Below, one piece after another: positions 44,357-55,029 of a stretch of DNA of 64,000 nt (the stretch's first letter is position 1; each line of letters opens with the position of its first letter). Origin of the DNA: Flaccisagitta enflata (taxonomy: Eukaryota; Chaetognatha; Sagittoidea; Aphragmophora); assembly GCA_965153355.1 (NCBI GenBank), contig OZ231126.1, positions 34,038,001 through 34,102,000 on the forward strand. The letters are read 5' to 3'. The position numbers were made by a program, and so were the translations under genes. Under the pieces are notes generated by a model. It did no database searches, was not told where the DNA came from, and saw only the letters and a program-made list of their open reading frames with translations.

Positions 44357-45021
44357 CAAATCAGAAGTCATGATGCGAATGTCAGTTATGCTCATAGATT
44401 TTCATGTGAAATTGGATATAGATTTTCATGTCTATACATGTCACGTGTCCCCCATCAGATAGCTTCATTCTCTGGAACCAGCTTGTATGTGCCCGTCGGG
44501 TATGTCAATATGCAAAAGTATGTTTGATTAGATCATTGACATCAGGGAGTGTAAACGAAAATATTCTAAAACTTTTAGCGTCTTTATATTTTCAAATTTC
44601 CATCATCTTCCGTTTTTTAGCGCAAGAAAGGATTGTTAAAAATGTATATATTTCCAGCATCTGCACTGAGTTTTGGTGAAAATAAAACTCATAACTTCTA
44701 CAGAAAAGATTGGTAGTTGTCTCTTTATACAACTTTGGTGATAAATAAACAACCATTACTTTGTTGCAACTTGAATTAGCACCAAGATATTCATGTGTTG
44801 AACCGGATTTAATTCAGTAACAATGATACTGGTAGAAAATCATCATCACAGCAATATACAAATTAGCGTCTAAAAAGAGGTTTCCAAAAAAATGAAAGAT
44901 GAATGAAATTTGATAAAATAAAAATGCTAAAGGTCTTAGAATTTAGTATTTTATGCTGTCTGATATTGATGGTCTTATCAAAAAACCCTTTTCATATTGA
45001 CACTTGGAAATCAAAAATATG
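44357..45021. other. No recognised feature
   Basis: AT-rich spacer, no gene. Confidence 0.45.
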
Positions 45022-45087
45022 ATGGATAAACAGACAGACGGACTTACTGACCGACACGGCAAGGTATAGAGTCGCATGTCCGCGACT
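45022..45087 (-). repeat. TRE head half
   Basis: ATGGATAAACAGACAGACGG, GACCGACACGGCAAGGTATA, GAGTCGCATGTCCGCGACT, then AAAAA. The tail half is missing. Confidence 0.75.
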
Positions 45088-46260
45088 AAAAATAATTTGT
45101 CTGTCCGCCTGCCTTTTTTTGAAAGTGCCAATGCACGTGACTTAGGTCTAATGACCTTGTTTTTAAAAAGCTCTAGAAATAGGAAAAATTAAAAATTTGG
45201 AAAGGTTTTTGGTGGAATTTCAAAAATCACCGCGGTGAAAGAATTTGTATTCATTTAAGGTATAAACCACTACCCAAAATAAAAAAATATAAGCAGTAGT
45301 GTCTATTGTAAGGGGGGTGCTTCAATTTTAGTCCCACCACACCACTTGTAATGGTTCCTTCTGTACTTAAAGGCCATGTATCTGGAATAATGCCAAAACT
45401 ATTCAAAGTTTATGATGCATGCATAGTTCTTATACATTTTTATCATTTCTACTGTTTCTATTTGTCGTGCACTTCCATTCTATCAATTCCGTCATCTTCA
45501 ATGGAAAAAAAAGAAGAAGGTAACAGATTGAAGACTGAAGAGGAGAAAGAAAAAAAAGAATAAAGAAGAAAATAAAGAAGAGAGAGAGAGAGGGGGGGAA
45601 AGGGAGAGAGGGAGAGAGAGAGGCAGACTACGCCGATTCAGGAACACCCAATTTTTTATCTCAATCGCGACAATGGGCTAAATTTGTTGATTTTTGTTAG
45701 AATAACACCCCCTGAAAATTTTAGTGTCCTAAACAAATGAGACCAAAAAGCATATTGGATTTGAAATTCTCTAAAATCGTGCATATGCGGTAAATTCAAT
45801 TTTCATGGTCATTTTATTTTTGTTACTCGTTGCAATCTTGGTTTGAAAATCAAATCAATTGATGAGTGAATGCATTAATTCATTTCTTGAAAACTAAACA
45901 AAAAACTAACTATTTTCATCTTTTCAAATGGGAATGGTCGTGTGAATGCGACGATTTAACCATGGTGGGTTATAATGTAGCTCGACGCAAGTCTGACCTT
46001 TCTCTTCTTTGCTTCATCATGGTTTTGCACAGGTACTGTTGTTGCTATTTGTCTCTAGTAATTATTCCAGAGTAGTCAGTGACAAGCTTGACACAGTGTC
46101 CGGCTACCGTGTTTGTGAAAAGGAAGTTTACCGCAAATCGACAAAGGCGCTGAAATTGTTTGTCAGTTCTTTAGTAAGGAAGAGTAGGTCAATGTTGTGA
46201 AGTTGAAACACCGATCGTGTTCGCGGACCCGAGGCGAGATCAACGAATGATAATTGATTA
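45088..46260. other. Spacer, no gene accepted
   Basis: A GA-rich patch at 45560-45625 (GAGAGGGAGAGAG). Three short open frames show no support. Confidence 0.45.
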
Positions 46261-46890
46261 AGGGGGTGATGACCTTTGCTTTTACATAAGCAGAAATTTC
46301 TCTTTCTCCTCCTCCTTCTTCTTTGTACCCTCCCCCCCCCCTTGAGGCCCAAATCCTAGTCTTGAGGCCCAAATTCCAGCCTCGAAGCTCAAAACGCAGC
46401 CTCGAAGCTGAAAACCTAGCCTTGAAGCTTAAATCCCAGCCTCGAAGCTCATATCCCAGCCTCGAGGCTCAAATCCCAGCCTCGAGGCCCAATTTCTAGT
46501 CTTGAGGCCCAAATCCTAGTCTTGAGGCCCAAATCCTAGTCTTGAGGCCCAAATCCTATTCTCCAAGCCAGAATCCTGAATCCTAGTCTTGAGGCCCAAA
46601 TCCTATTCTTGAAGCCATAATCCTAGTCTCCAGGCTCAAATCCCGGCCATGAAGCCTCAAATCCCAGCCATGAAGCCTCAAAGCTCAAATTCCAGCCTTG
46701 AGGCTCAAATCCTAGCCTCCAGCCTCAAATCCTAGCCTCCAGGCCCTAATCCCAGCCTGAAGGCTCAAATGAAATCAGCATAGGTCATTGGCCTCTTCGG
46801 GGCCGCTGCCCCACTAACCACCTCACACCCACGTATACTCACATAGGGGCAACGGGAACCGCTGACCATCTAAAACTTTTGCGACTATTA
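46261..46890 (+). mobile_element. FB element with long 20 bp unit array
   Basis: Left remnant GGGGGTGATGACCTTTGCTT and right end GCATAGGTCATTGGCCTCTT plus CGGGGCCGCTGCCCC match FB arms, but the left GGGCAGCGGCC tip is gone. About 20 units of TTGAGGCCCAAATCCTAGTC (46345-46770) all point the same way, so the inverted half array is absent. The 3' region GGGAACCGCTGACCATCTAA to TTTGCGACTATTATT is intact. Confidence 0.85.
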
Positions 46891-46954
46891 TTTCTGAATT
46901 TCATATTTCCCAAAACATTAGAAAAAATCATGAGGAAAAATTCTAAAATAAATA

Positions 46955-47288
46955 CCGTTTTTTCTCTAAAAAGCGCCCCGGGCGCTTTTAAATTGAAATA
47001 TGAATTTGCTTTTTAACCCTCCAAATAGCGCCCCCTTTGTATTGAAGATAAACTATTATTCGATCCATCTTTTTCATGAAAGGCAATCAAAATCCTGAAT
47101 TTGACTTGAAATAGAGATATTCATTGCATATATCTGTTAGAAAGTCAGTGAAAATAGCTCATTGTGTTGTGTTTTTACATCATTTTACTTTGTATTTCTA
47201 TGCAAATCTTTTCTGAAGAGTGTGACACTAAGAAAAACAATGGGGGGGCGCTTTTTGGAGGGGGGGGCGCTTTATGGAGAAAATACGG
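46955..47288. mobile_element. TA-flanked GCGCCCC element, copy 1
   Basis: CCGTTTTTTCTCTAAAAAGC, GCCCCGGGCGC at the left; GGGGGGCGCTTTATGGAGAA, AATACGG at the right. Both edges carry TA. Copy 2 is at 50987-51315 with about 80-85% identity by eye. Confidence 0.85.
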
Positions 47289-47344
47289 TACTATCAACTT
47301 AACCGTAAACGGAACTAACTCAGACAACACGGCCATCGCATTAC

Positions 47345-47516
47345 TAGTCGCGTGCGGTCTTGAAGACTAAAAGACTAAAAGACCTAAAGACCATTAGATA
47401 AAACAACTAAAAGCAGGAGCAGTAATGCAAAAAACGCCCAAAAACGCCGAAAAAAGCTAACAGCGACCGACCGACCAACCGACATAGCGGTTCATAGAGT
47501 TGCGTAGCACGCGACT
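47345..47516 (-). mobile_element. TRE copy with a small GACTAAAA array
   Basis: TAGTCGCGTGCGGTCTTGAA, then GACTAAAAGACTAAAAGACC, GCAGGAGCAGTAATGC, CGACCGACCGACCAACCGAC, ATAGCGGTTCATAGAGTTGC, GTAGCACGCGACT before AAAAA. Confidence 0.75.
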
Positions 47517-47705
47517 AAAAAGAAAATATTGAGTTTACGCTAATGGTATGTTAGTTTAGAATGCCTTGATATCTTGGCTATCATTGTCAACATTAACATA
47601 AATTCCTTAGGACTGGTATCGTTTTTTCAAAAGCGTGTCATGGTCGCCATGGTATTTGTCTTGTTCAGTCATAGTCGGCATTGATAAAGATAAAGACTAG
47701 TGTTA

Positions 47706-47766
<61 letters not shown>

Positions 47767-47826
47767 ATTGTTGTTGTTGTTCTTGTTATTACTATTGTTA
47801 TTATTATTATTGTTGTGGTTGTTGTG
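47706..47826. repeat. (TTG)n microsatellite with TTA variants
   Basis: About 20 perfect TTG units, then TTATTG and TTGTGG variants. Confidence 0.95.
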
Positions 47827-48377
47827 GTTGTTTCTTCTTTTTTTATTTTGCTGCTTGTGGAAAAAGTTATAAAAAAATCCGCTTTTGTGACCTAATTGTA
47901 AAAAATTTCTGCCCCAAAAGCGCAACTGAGTCGTAATGATTTATAGATAGCCAGCCCATGTCAAATTCCATGCTGCTACACAGGTTTCTCACGGGTCTTT
48001 ATTGAGATAATGCATAAAAATGCAAAAAAAACGCCTTTTACCGCTTTTTAAAAACTCCAAGGTCCATATGCTTTTTGGTTTTGGTTATTTATCATACTGA
48101 AATTTTCAGGGGACATTATACTAATGAAATTCAACATTTCTAGCCCATTATAGCTACTGTGGAATGAAAAAAAGTGTTCTTGAATCGGCGTAAGGCAGAC
48201 TGACATCAAGAAACAGTGCAAGAGACGTACAGTGTATACACTAAGACAATTATGATTTTTTTTCTTATCTTTAGACCATGTTGTCGGAGTGTGTGGAAAC
48301 AGGCTAAAGGATTGTGCACAACATAAACTTCGTTGATCAGTTTTAGCTAGCAATTGATGGGGGATGCTGCTGTATAA
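47827..48377. other. No recognised feature
   Basis: AT-rich spacer, no gene. Confidence 0.45.
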
Positions 48378-48582
48378 CAAGTGACGTGGGGTCACAATAT
48401 CATTGTGGATGGGTGGGCAGGGACATGCAGCCCTCATTCATACCCTCCCCCACCCCATGCTTACACACACCAACATTCACAGCTGTATCATCACAAATGC
48501 ACATTTTCATATTTTTAACACAAGTGTGACCAACAGACCAACAGACCGACAAAGCCTCTTATAGAAGTGCGTGTCCGCATCT
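48378..48582 (-). mobile_element. TRE copy, CACTTG-tail subfamily
   Basis: CAAGTGACGTGGGGTCACAA, TATCATTGTGGATGGGTGGG, CCCCACCCCATGCTTACACA, TGTGACCAACAGACC array, AAAGCCTCTTATAGAAGTGC, GTGTCCGCATCT. The hairpin arms no longer match fully (GTGCGTGTCCGCATCT). Confidence 0.88.
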
Positions 48583-48817
48583 AAAGATCACTGAAAAAAA
48601 ACGGAAAAAACGGTGGTGGAAAGGAAAAATCGCCGAAAATTGGTGGTGATTGAAAACCCAAGTCACTCCCAACCTTACTTGGGGGCGAAAACTGGTGGCC
48701 CATCAAAAACTCAACAATACACACCATTGACACTGTATTGCTTACACTGCTGACACTGTTCTGCTTACACTGCCTACATTTTTAAGAGTACACTTACACC
48801 ATGAGTTATATTAGATA

Positions 48818-48993
48818 CAGTTGAGCCCTGCTCCAACAAACCAGCTCGTAATGCAATTCTGCCTAAAACAGATACTAATTCTTTGTCCTTTTAATTAGTT
48901 TTTTCTTTTTTTCATATTAGCTATAAAAGAATACCGTCTATAACAGATAAAATTTGTTGGTCCCCTGATATCCTTTAGAACGGGATTTAACTG
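48818..48993. mobile_element. 176 bp pogo/Tigger-like miniature element
   Basis: TA then CAGTTGAGCCCTGCTCCAAC at the left; TAGAACGGGATTTAACTG then TA at the right. Ends of the CAGTTGA.CCC.G type and the TA target are typical of pogo-like elements (from general knowledge, not searched). It lies 72 bp downstream of the donor of the exon at 49066-49329. The interior word TTGTTGGTCCC recurs several times around the coiled-coil exons. Confidence 0.75.
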
Positions 48994-49065
48994 TAAACAA
49001 ATATACGTATAAGAGATACAATTTGTTGGTCCCATAGCATCTGTCGCGGATATCATCTGTAATAC

Positions 49066-49329
49066 CTTCTTGCACCGACAATTGCCCCTTTATCGTCTCA
49101 AGTTGTGCTTTCAATTGGTTTTCTTCTCCTTGAAATTCTCGTGTTTTGTTGGCCAAGTGTTCCTTTATCGCATCTGTCTCCTTTTCAAACTCGTCCAATT
49201 TTTTAAGGAAATCCTCTTTGATTCTTTCAAACTGGTGAGAATTCGTGCTGCATTGGTCGATCACTTTGTCTCGGCGCTGATTGTAGGTTGTGATGAAAGG
49301 ACTCAGGTCGTCTCCCATGGCAGATACGT
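49066..49329 (-). CDS. Candidate exon 5: coiled-coil module B
   Basis: 264 nt (88 codons), phase 1 at both ends. Acceptor GTTCTTGTTTGCAG|ACG and donor GCAAGAAG|GTATTAC. The peptide begins VSAMGDDLSPFITTYNQRRD, continues KVIDQCS and ends in a charged helix (ENQLKAQLETIKGQLSVQE) with heptad-like spacing. It aligns without gaps to the exon at 53363-53605 at about 45 of 80 positions by eye. The extra 21 nt at its 5' end keep the frame. The flanking intron next to the acceptor is also conserved between the two. Function unknown; a coiled-coil dimerisation module is an inference. Confidence 0.65.
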
Positions 49330-49481
49330 CTGCAAACAAGAACGGAATCACTTTACCACGTCGTATATGAAAATAGGTTGAGCCGTTGAGGGCTCCCATG
49401 TACTGAGGGCACCAACGGGGCCATTAGGAGTTTCCATTTACATCCAAATACTACCTTGACTGGTCAAGGCCTGAATCAATA

Positions 49482-49710
49482 GACCAGCTAGCTATAAGAA
49501 ACTTTGTCCGTCCGTTGGTCGATTGGTTTGTCAGTTTGTCAATCTGCTACATCGGTCCGTGGTGATCAAGTTGAAAAGTAGAAAAACAATTTTTTTTTTT
49601 GTGAATGTTTGTGAGTGGGGTTGGAAGTTTGGGTGTGGAATCCACTGTGGATGGGAGTTGGACGCACCTGCCCACCCATTCGCAACAATATTGCGACCCC
49701 GCGTTACTTG
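49482..49710 (+). mobile_element. TRE copy, CACTTG-tail subfamily
   Basis: Head decayed to GACCAGCTAGCTATAAGAAA, CTTTGTCCGTCCGTTGGTCG, GTGGTGATCAAGTTGAAAAG, ATGGGAGTTGGACGCACCTG, CCCACCCATTCGCAACAATA, CCCCGCGTTACTTG before TT. Confidence 0.85.
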
Positions 49711-50183
49711 TTACTTCAAACAATCTTTCAAAAAACTCTTTTACTCTGAAAAAAAGCATCAACTTCGGAGATATGTTACCCCTAAACAAGTTGAGCTTCT
49801 TGCCCTGCACAGTGGGCCGTGATTGAATATTGGTTTAAGAATAACCCCTATCATTAGAAAAATCAGAAGCCACTCTTTCAGTGTTTTCAATTCCCGCAAA
49901 ACAAGTCAGAAAATATGCATCCAACCTGGATGAACAAAAAACCGCCAACAGTTCTCATCCTCCTCCATCATTATTTTGGCGGTCTATGTTTTTTTCAGCT
50001 TCATTATGAAAACAAAAATTAATTAATAATTTAATCTGTGAAGTTGAACCGCATATGAGAGCAAATTTGATAACTTGCTTGTTTAAACCAATGAGTGGCA
50101 TCTGATTTCTCTAATGAGTAGTTACTTGTACAAGTAAGAATTTTCTTTTGCTAAGTTTACAAGAGTTGCGTCCAATTGACTAC
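49711..50183. other. No recognised feature
   Basis: AT-rich spacer, no gene. Confidence 0.45.
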
Positions 50184-50383
50184 CAAGGCCGGATACACGG
50201 CTACCAAAGTCATGTGCGGGTGGGCAGGGGCAGTGAAAAAAAACTTTACCCAATCATTTGGGCAGGAGCAGTAATGTGAAAACACCTGTGAATGCCGAAA
50301 TAGCTAACAGGGACGGACGGATGGACAGAGAGATGGACCAACAAACCAACCAACATAGCAGGTTATGGAGTCGCATAGCAGAT
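50184..50383 (-). mobile_element. TRE copy, GTCATGTGC variant
   Basis: CAAGGCCGGATACACGGCTA, AAAGTCATGTGCGGGTGGGC, AATCATTTGGGCAGGAGCAG, GCTAACAGGGACGGACGGAT, CATAGCAGGTTATGGAGTCG, CATAGCAG. The second hairpin arm is lost into GACAGACAGGCAGACAG repeats. Confidence 0.82.
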
Positions 50384-50509
50384 AGAGAGACAGACAGGCA
50401 GACAGACTTAAATTATCAAAATGACCTCTGAAGTTAGTCTCCACCACCCAGTGTCTCCTCCAATGTTCAAAAATATAAAAAATGCGAAAAAATGCATTTC
50501 TAACGATTT

Positions 50510-50595
50510 TGTGATGGAAAGACGGATGGACAGATCAACGGACAAACTGACAAATGTACAAAAAAGTTGCTTATAGAGTCGCGTAGTGCGTGACT
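50510..50595 (-). repeat. TRE head half
   Basis: TTGTGATGGAAAGACGGATG, GACAAACTGACAAATG, AGTTGCTTATAGAGTCGCGT, AGTGCGTGACTTATAA. Tail missing. Confidence 0.65.
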
Positions 50596-50662
50596 TATAA
50601 TACAAGTCTCACTATCTAGTGACATGACAGCAATGGCCAACATAGTGGATCTTGATTTTTTT

Positions 50663-50847
50663 AGTTGCATGCAACTCTACAACCCGCATTGTCCGTCCAT
50701 CAGCCGGTCAGTCCGTTGGTCCGTCTAACTTTACTTGTTTACTTTTTTGACATTTATGTTTAATTATTGCTTTACTCATCCCGACCAAATAGTGGGCCTT
50801 ATCACTGCCCACCGCATGCAACTGGGGTAGCTATGTATCCGGCCTTG
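50663..50847 (+). mobile_element. Complete TRE copy, GTTGCATGC subtype
   Basis: Head AGTTGCATGCAACTCTACAA after T7, CCCGCATTGTCCGTCCATCA, CTTTACTTGTTTACTTTTTT, CACTGCCCACCGCATGCAAC, TGGGGTAGCTATGTATCC, GGCCTTG before TTT. Tail word GCATGCAAC complements head GTTGCATGC. Confidence 0.9.
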
Positions 50848-50986
50848 TTTGTGTTCAGCTCTGCGTGTTGAATTGTATTGGTATACTATCAAAAACTAAG
50901 CCAAACTATAAATAGCTTGTAGTCTTGTAGAGTATGGTGTTGTGTGCTCTGTCGCTTATGACGAATAAAAGATATTATTATAACTA

Positions 50987-51315
50987 CTTTTTCTAAAAAG
51001 CGCCCCGGGCGCTTTTGAAATTGAAATATGACTTTGCTCTTTAACCCTCCAATTAGCGCCCCCTTTGTATTGTAGATGAACTGTTATTCAGTCTATCTTT
51101 TTCATGAAAGGCTATCAAAATGCTAAATTAGACTCAAAATAGAGATATTGATTGCATATATCTGTTTGAAAGTAAGTAAAAATGGCTTATTGTGTTGTGT
51201 TTTATCATCATTTTACTTAATATTTCTGTCCAAATCTTTTTTGAAGAGTGTGACATTAAGAAAAAAAGAGGGGGGGCGCTTTTTGGAGGGGAGGCGCTTA
51301 ATGAAAAAAATATGG
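50987..51315. mobile_element. TA-flanked GCGCCCC element, copy 2
   Basis: CTTTTTCTAAAAAGCGCCCC and GGCGC at the left; GGGAGGCGCTTAATGAAAAA, AATATGG at the right; TA at both edges. It lies 32 bp downstream of the donor of the exon at 51348-51671. Homologous to 46955-47288. Confidence 0.85.
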
Positions 51316-51347
51316 TATGTGCTATGCTATGCATTGATATTACTTAC

Positions 51348-51671
51348 AACTTTTATCTCCATCATCATTGTAATGGTTATGGACGTCTTCAATGACATCG
51401 CCATCATCATCGCCGTCGTCATCTTCATGGTCGTCATCATCGCCATCATCACTATGGCTATCGCCTCTGTTGTCGCTATAGCTATCGCCGTTGCTATCTT
51501 CATCTCTATTGCCGCTGCTATCGCTGTAGTCATCATCAACTTTATCTCCATCATCAGTGTCATCGTCATCATAAGTGTCGATGGCGCCGTCCTTGCCATC
51601 GGCTTCATCACTCCTGCAGGGTCTTTGTTGTTGACAGGTTTCGAGCTCTGAGTGCAGCTCCTCCATTTTTG
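51348..51671 (-). CDS. Candidate exon 4: Asp-rich acidic module
   Basis: 324 nt (108 codons), phase 1 at both ends. Acceptor ATCATTTCCTAG|CAAAAATG and consensus donor AAAAGTT|GTAAGT. The peptide begins KMEELHSELETCQQQRPCRS, then DEADGKDGAIDTYDDDDTDD, and continues as a Ser/Asp/Gly-rich acidic run with irregular spacing, ending DVHNHYNDDGDKS. It is cryptically repetitive (GAT-rich). The start (EELHSELE) looks helical like the neighbouring coiled-coil exons. Such acidic stretches may bind cations, but nothing here proves that. The other minus frame (Met/Thr/Ile) is a shadow. Confidence 0.55.
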
Positions 51672-51914
51672 CTAGGAAATGATTATAATCTATGCATATG
51701 TAATAGCTTGTACCTAAATGACAAAAAGCAATAAAATCAACATTCTACGAGCAGGTCATGTTGTGGGACTGTCTCAGGCTTCTATTGAAATCAATATTGG
51801 CTTTAAAATTCTACTTTTAGGTGGCCGCGCCTTACCTTCTATAAACCCTACCGCTATAGGAACTCCAAAATTTCAAAGTTCTCAAATTCCAATTCTGACT
51901 GGAATCTGCAGAAA

Positions 51915-52095
51915 CAAGGCCGGATACACGGCCATCAGTTGCGGACGGGTGGGCAGGGGCGGATATGCGCGTTTTCCCACTTTTCGACTCGATGGTTACG
52001 GACGGACGGACGGACGGACAGACCGACGGATGGACCGACAGACGGACGGACGGACGGACGGACAAAGCCTCTTATAGAGTTGCGTGTCCGCAACT
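51915..52095 (-). mobile_element. Complete TRE copy, GTTGCGGAC subtype
   Basis: CAAGGCCGGATACACGGCCA, TCAGTTGCGGACGGGTGGGC, CCCACTTTTCGACTCGATGG, a (GGAC) array, AAAGCCTCTTATAGAGTTGC, GTGTCCGCAACT, AAAAA. Nearly identical to 2152-2307. It lies between CCGCGCCTTACCTT (51826) and its complement at 52390, a possible host inverted repeat. Confidence 0.94.
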
Positions 52096-53362
52096 AAAAA
52101 CTGTCAATTGAAAGTGTTTTCCTTTTTTTGATATTCCAATTAGAGGGTGGTCAAAAGTGTTGTCAAATATTGCTTAACATATCTTTCCTTTTAATTTCTT
52201 TATAAAATCATTGAACTTACCTTCTTTAAAAATCTTAAGCGTGGATTTTGATAATGATCCCGAAGGAATTTTGAAAAAAGAAAAGCACTTTCAACAGACA
52301 GTTTTTCATGGAGATTTCAAATCTGCAGTCAAAATTTTGATTTGAGCAATTTGAAATTTTTAGTTTCCAATTGACCCATGGGAAGTTCAAGGTAAGGCGC
52401 GGAAAGCAAGATGTAAACTTTTGAAGCTGAAAATGATAACAATAGAAGCCCAAGACAGCTCCACAACATGAACTGTTCATAGAATTTCGACTTTTTTGGT
52501 TTTAGTCATTTCAGTACAGGCTAATATGTAAATGCCTAATCGCGATTTTACTCCTTGTCACACTCAGTGGTCTCAGTTATTTCATTAACCCTTTTTGCCC
52601 GGTCTACCGCCTCCCCCCTTCCCACTAACACCTGGCTACTACTGGCTAGTATGTTATGTCACACCGTTGAGGGTCCTAAAAGCATAGAGGATATGCACCC
52701 AGCTGCATCAAATTTGAAATTAAGTTAGCTAGTTAGTGGTTCTTGCATGTAGAACCGGCGTTAGGACAATTTGGTTGCGCCCCGCCGCCCCGGAAAACAT
52801 CAAGCATGAAAAAGGCAAACCTTACACAGTGGCGTATTTTGCGCAGATTGAAATTAAATTTTGGTAAGGGGAAGATTATATATCTTGAGCAATCATCTTC
52901 CCTGGGAAAATGGATGATAAAAAAGGTGCAAAAAAGGAGTTCTCATCACCGTCAATGACAGACCATACTACACTTTTTGTTGACTTTGATATGGGAACAA
53001 TTGTATTGTATTGAAAGCAATCAATTTTTCTTATCGTTTTACAAAACATTTTAGTAAAATATACATTATGTAAATGAGTTTTGGCTTTAATATGTATTCC
53101 TGATGAATTGAAGCAATTTTTGTCAACATACTTCAAAGTTGTGACGTTAAATAGAAGCCAGATGTTATTTACTTTTTACCCTTTTACTCTTTACTATTCT
53201 CTTTTTACCCTGGTGGGTCCTATCAGTAATGAGTAACTGAGATCCGCGGATACTAGATGATTATTCTCGTTTTTTTGCATCTTATACAGGCACTGGCCGA
53301 AATTTGTCTAGAATAGATACACTTTGTTGGTCCCTTGGTTTGGCAGATTTAATGTGTATTAC
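52096..53362. other. Probable intron or spacer; no gene accepted
   Basis: AT-rich. Short open frames only. Ordinary homopolymer runs, no array. Confidence 0.45.
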
Positions 53363-53605
53363 CTTTTAGCGCTAATAACTGTTGGCGTTTTGTCACAAGT
53401 TGTGCGTTCAATTGGTTTTCTTTATCTTTGAATGATTGTGTTCGGTTGGCCAACTCTTTCTTCATCTCATCTGCCTCCTCATAAAACTGGTCCATCTTCT
53501 TGACAAAATCTTCTTTTGTTCTTTTCAAATTTTGAAAATTCGCGCTGCATTGGTCAATCACTTTGTCCAGGCTCTGATTGTAGTTTGTGATGAAAGGACT
53601 CAGGT
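53363..53605 (-). CDS. Candidate exon 3: coiled-coil module A
   Basis: 243 nt (81 codons), phase 1 at both ends. Acceptor TTCGGCTCTTGTTTGCAG and donor GCTAAAAG|GTAATAC. Peptide LSPFITNYNQSLDKVIDQCS, then NLKRTKEDFVKKMDQFYEE, ending ENQLNAQLVTKRQQLLALK. Same length core and pattern as the exon at 49066-49329, including the single Cys, which could make a disulfide between chains. The two exons and their acceptor-side introns clearly arose by duplication. No family recognised. Confidence 0.65.
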
Positions 53606-53791
53606 CTGCAAACAAGAGCCGAATCACGTTATCAGGTCATATACCAATAAATTACAAAAGCGGCTATCGCCGATCGAGAAAAAGTCGTAAACCTTCTCAC
53701 TCTGATTAGAGACAATTCAAACTGGCTATTCCCCTAATTACAAGCTGCTAGAGTGCCATTTGTGGAGGCAAGTTCAGTCAAATCAGTCAAC

Positions 53792-53972
53792 CAGGCTAGA
53801 TACACGGCTAACCAAGTCATGTGCAAGTGGATAGGGGCCCCATTTGAGGTCAATAGAGCATTTGGAAAGGAGCAGTGAGTTTAGAGACCACAGAAACATA
53901 AAATGGTGAGACCTAAAAACCGACCAACCAAACAACGGTCAAAGAGGTTGTAAAGCCACGCAGAATGCAACT
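53792..53972 (-). mobile_element. TRE copy, diverged
   Basis: CAGGCTAGATACACGGCTAA, CCAAGTCATGTGCAAGTGGA, TTGAGGTCAATAGAGCATTT, GGAGCAGTGAG, CCGACCAACCAAAC, AAAGAGGTTGTAAAGCCACG, CAGAATGCAACT. Confidence 0.75.
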
Positions 53973-54144
53973 TCTATCTAGCTGATAAATATGCGGATAC
54001 CTACTGATGTTCAAAGAAGCTAAACTTCAATATCCAATCTAAAATATGAAAGCTGATCAACAAACTATGACAAAAAGTCTTCCATTCAAGACCAAGTAGA
54101 GCTCAATGGCTCAATCCATTTCCAAATGACAGCGTTTTAAAGAA

Positions 54145-54280
54145 CAAGGCCGGATACATGGCAGGACAGTCGCGGAAGGTTTGTCAGGGGCAGTAATGCA
54201 AAAACGGCTTGCAATTCAGAAATGTGATGGACCAATGGCTTGACCGACACGGCAAGGTGTAGAGTCGCATGTCCGCGACT
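54145..54280 (-). mobile_element. Compact TRE copy, GTCGCGG subtype
   Basis: CAAGGCCGGATACATGGCAG, GACAGTCGCGGAAGGTTTGT, GCAATTCAGAAATGTGATGG, a vestigial array, GACACGGCAAGGTGTAGAGT, CGCATGTCCGCGACT. Flanks AAAGAA (left) and ACAAAAGAA (right) share AAAGAA. Confidence 0.88.
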
Positions 54281-54372
54281 ACAAAAGAAATCAAAATCAG
54301 AGGTTTTCAGTTCATATTGAGAATGGTCAACCTTTATACAAAGAGATTTTTTCAAGCTGTCCATATATTTTA

Positions 54373-54613
54373 AGTCGCGTGCTACGCAACTCTACACCCC
54401 CCTTTGTCGGTCCGTCCGTTGGGCCGTCTGTCGGTCCGTCCATCCGTCTGTCCGTCTGTCCATCTGTCGGTCCGTCTGTCCATCCGTCACAGTTAACTTT
54501 TTTGGGGTTTTTGCGGTTTTTGGCCTCACTGCTCCTGCCCAAATAATATGGTGACCTCTATTAAGGCCCCTGCCCACCCACACGCAACTGGGGTAGCCAT
54601 GTATCCGGCCTTG
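54373..54613 (+). mobile_element. Complete TRE copy with long array
   Basis: Head AGTCGCGTGCTACGCAACTC, TACACCCCCCTTTGTCGGTC, an array of about 90 bp, TTTTTGGGGTTTTTGCGG, CACTGCTCCTGCCCAAATAA, CCACCCACACGCAACTGGGG, GTATCCGGCCTTG before TT. The G-to-A change in the head arm (ACGCAACT) is shared by its tail (ACGCAACT). Confidence 0.93.
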
Positions 54614-54800
54614 TTGAGCTAGATGGTACAGTATGATCCATCTCAACTGTAACATTTCACAATGTCGTTCAAAAAGTAATAGACATTGTTCAATTCTGAA
54701 AAAAACATATGAAAAGTAATTGTTTAGTATCTAATGAAACTTTTTTCATATAAGAAATTCTATAGCAAATTATGCTAAAGAAGGTGATATTTCTCTTTTT

Positions 54801-55029
54801 AGTCGCGTGTTCCGCGACTCTACACCCCGTTTTGTCCATCTGTCGGTCCATTGGTCCGTCCGTCAGTCTGTTGGTCTATCTGTTGGTCCATCCATTGGTC
54901 CGTCTGTTCGTCACACTTTACTTTTTTTATGGTCTTTGGCCTAACTGCTCCTGCCCAAATGATCTAGTGACCTCTTATATGGCCCCTGCCCATCCACACA
55001 CAACTGGGGTAGCCATTTAGCCCATCTTG
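54801..55029 (+). mobile_element. Complete TRE copy, decayed tail
   Basis: Head AGTCGCGTGTTCCGCGACTC after T5, TACACCCCGTTTTGTCCATC, array, ACACTTTACTTTTTTTATGG, CCTAACTGCTCCTGCCCAAA, CACACAACTGGGGTAGCCAT, TTAGCCCATCTTG before TTTT. Confidence 0.9.

Noticed and set aside
46950-47290. G-rich run suggesting a G-quadruplex regulatory site
   Set aside because: The G-runs belong to the terminal inverted repeat of the GCGCCCC element, which explains them.
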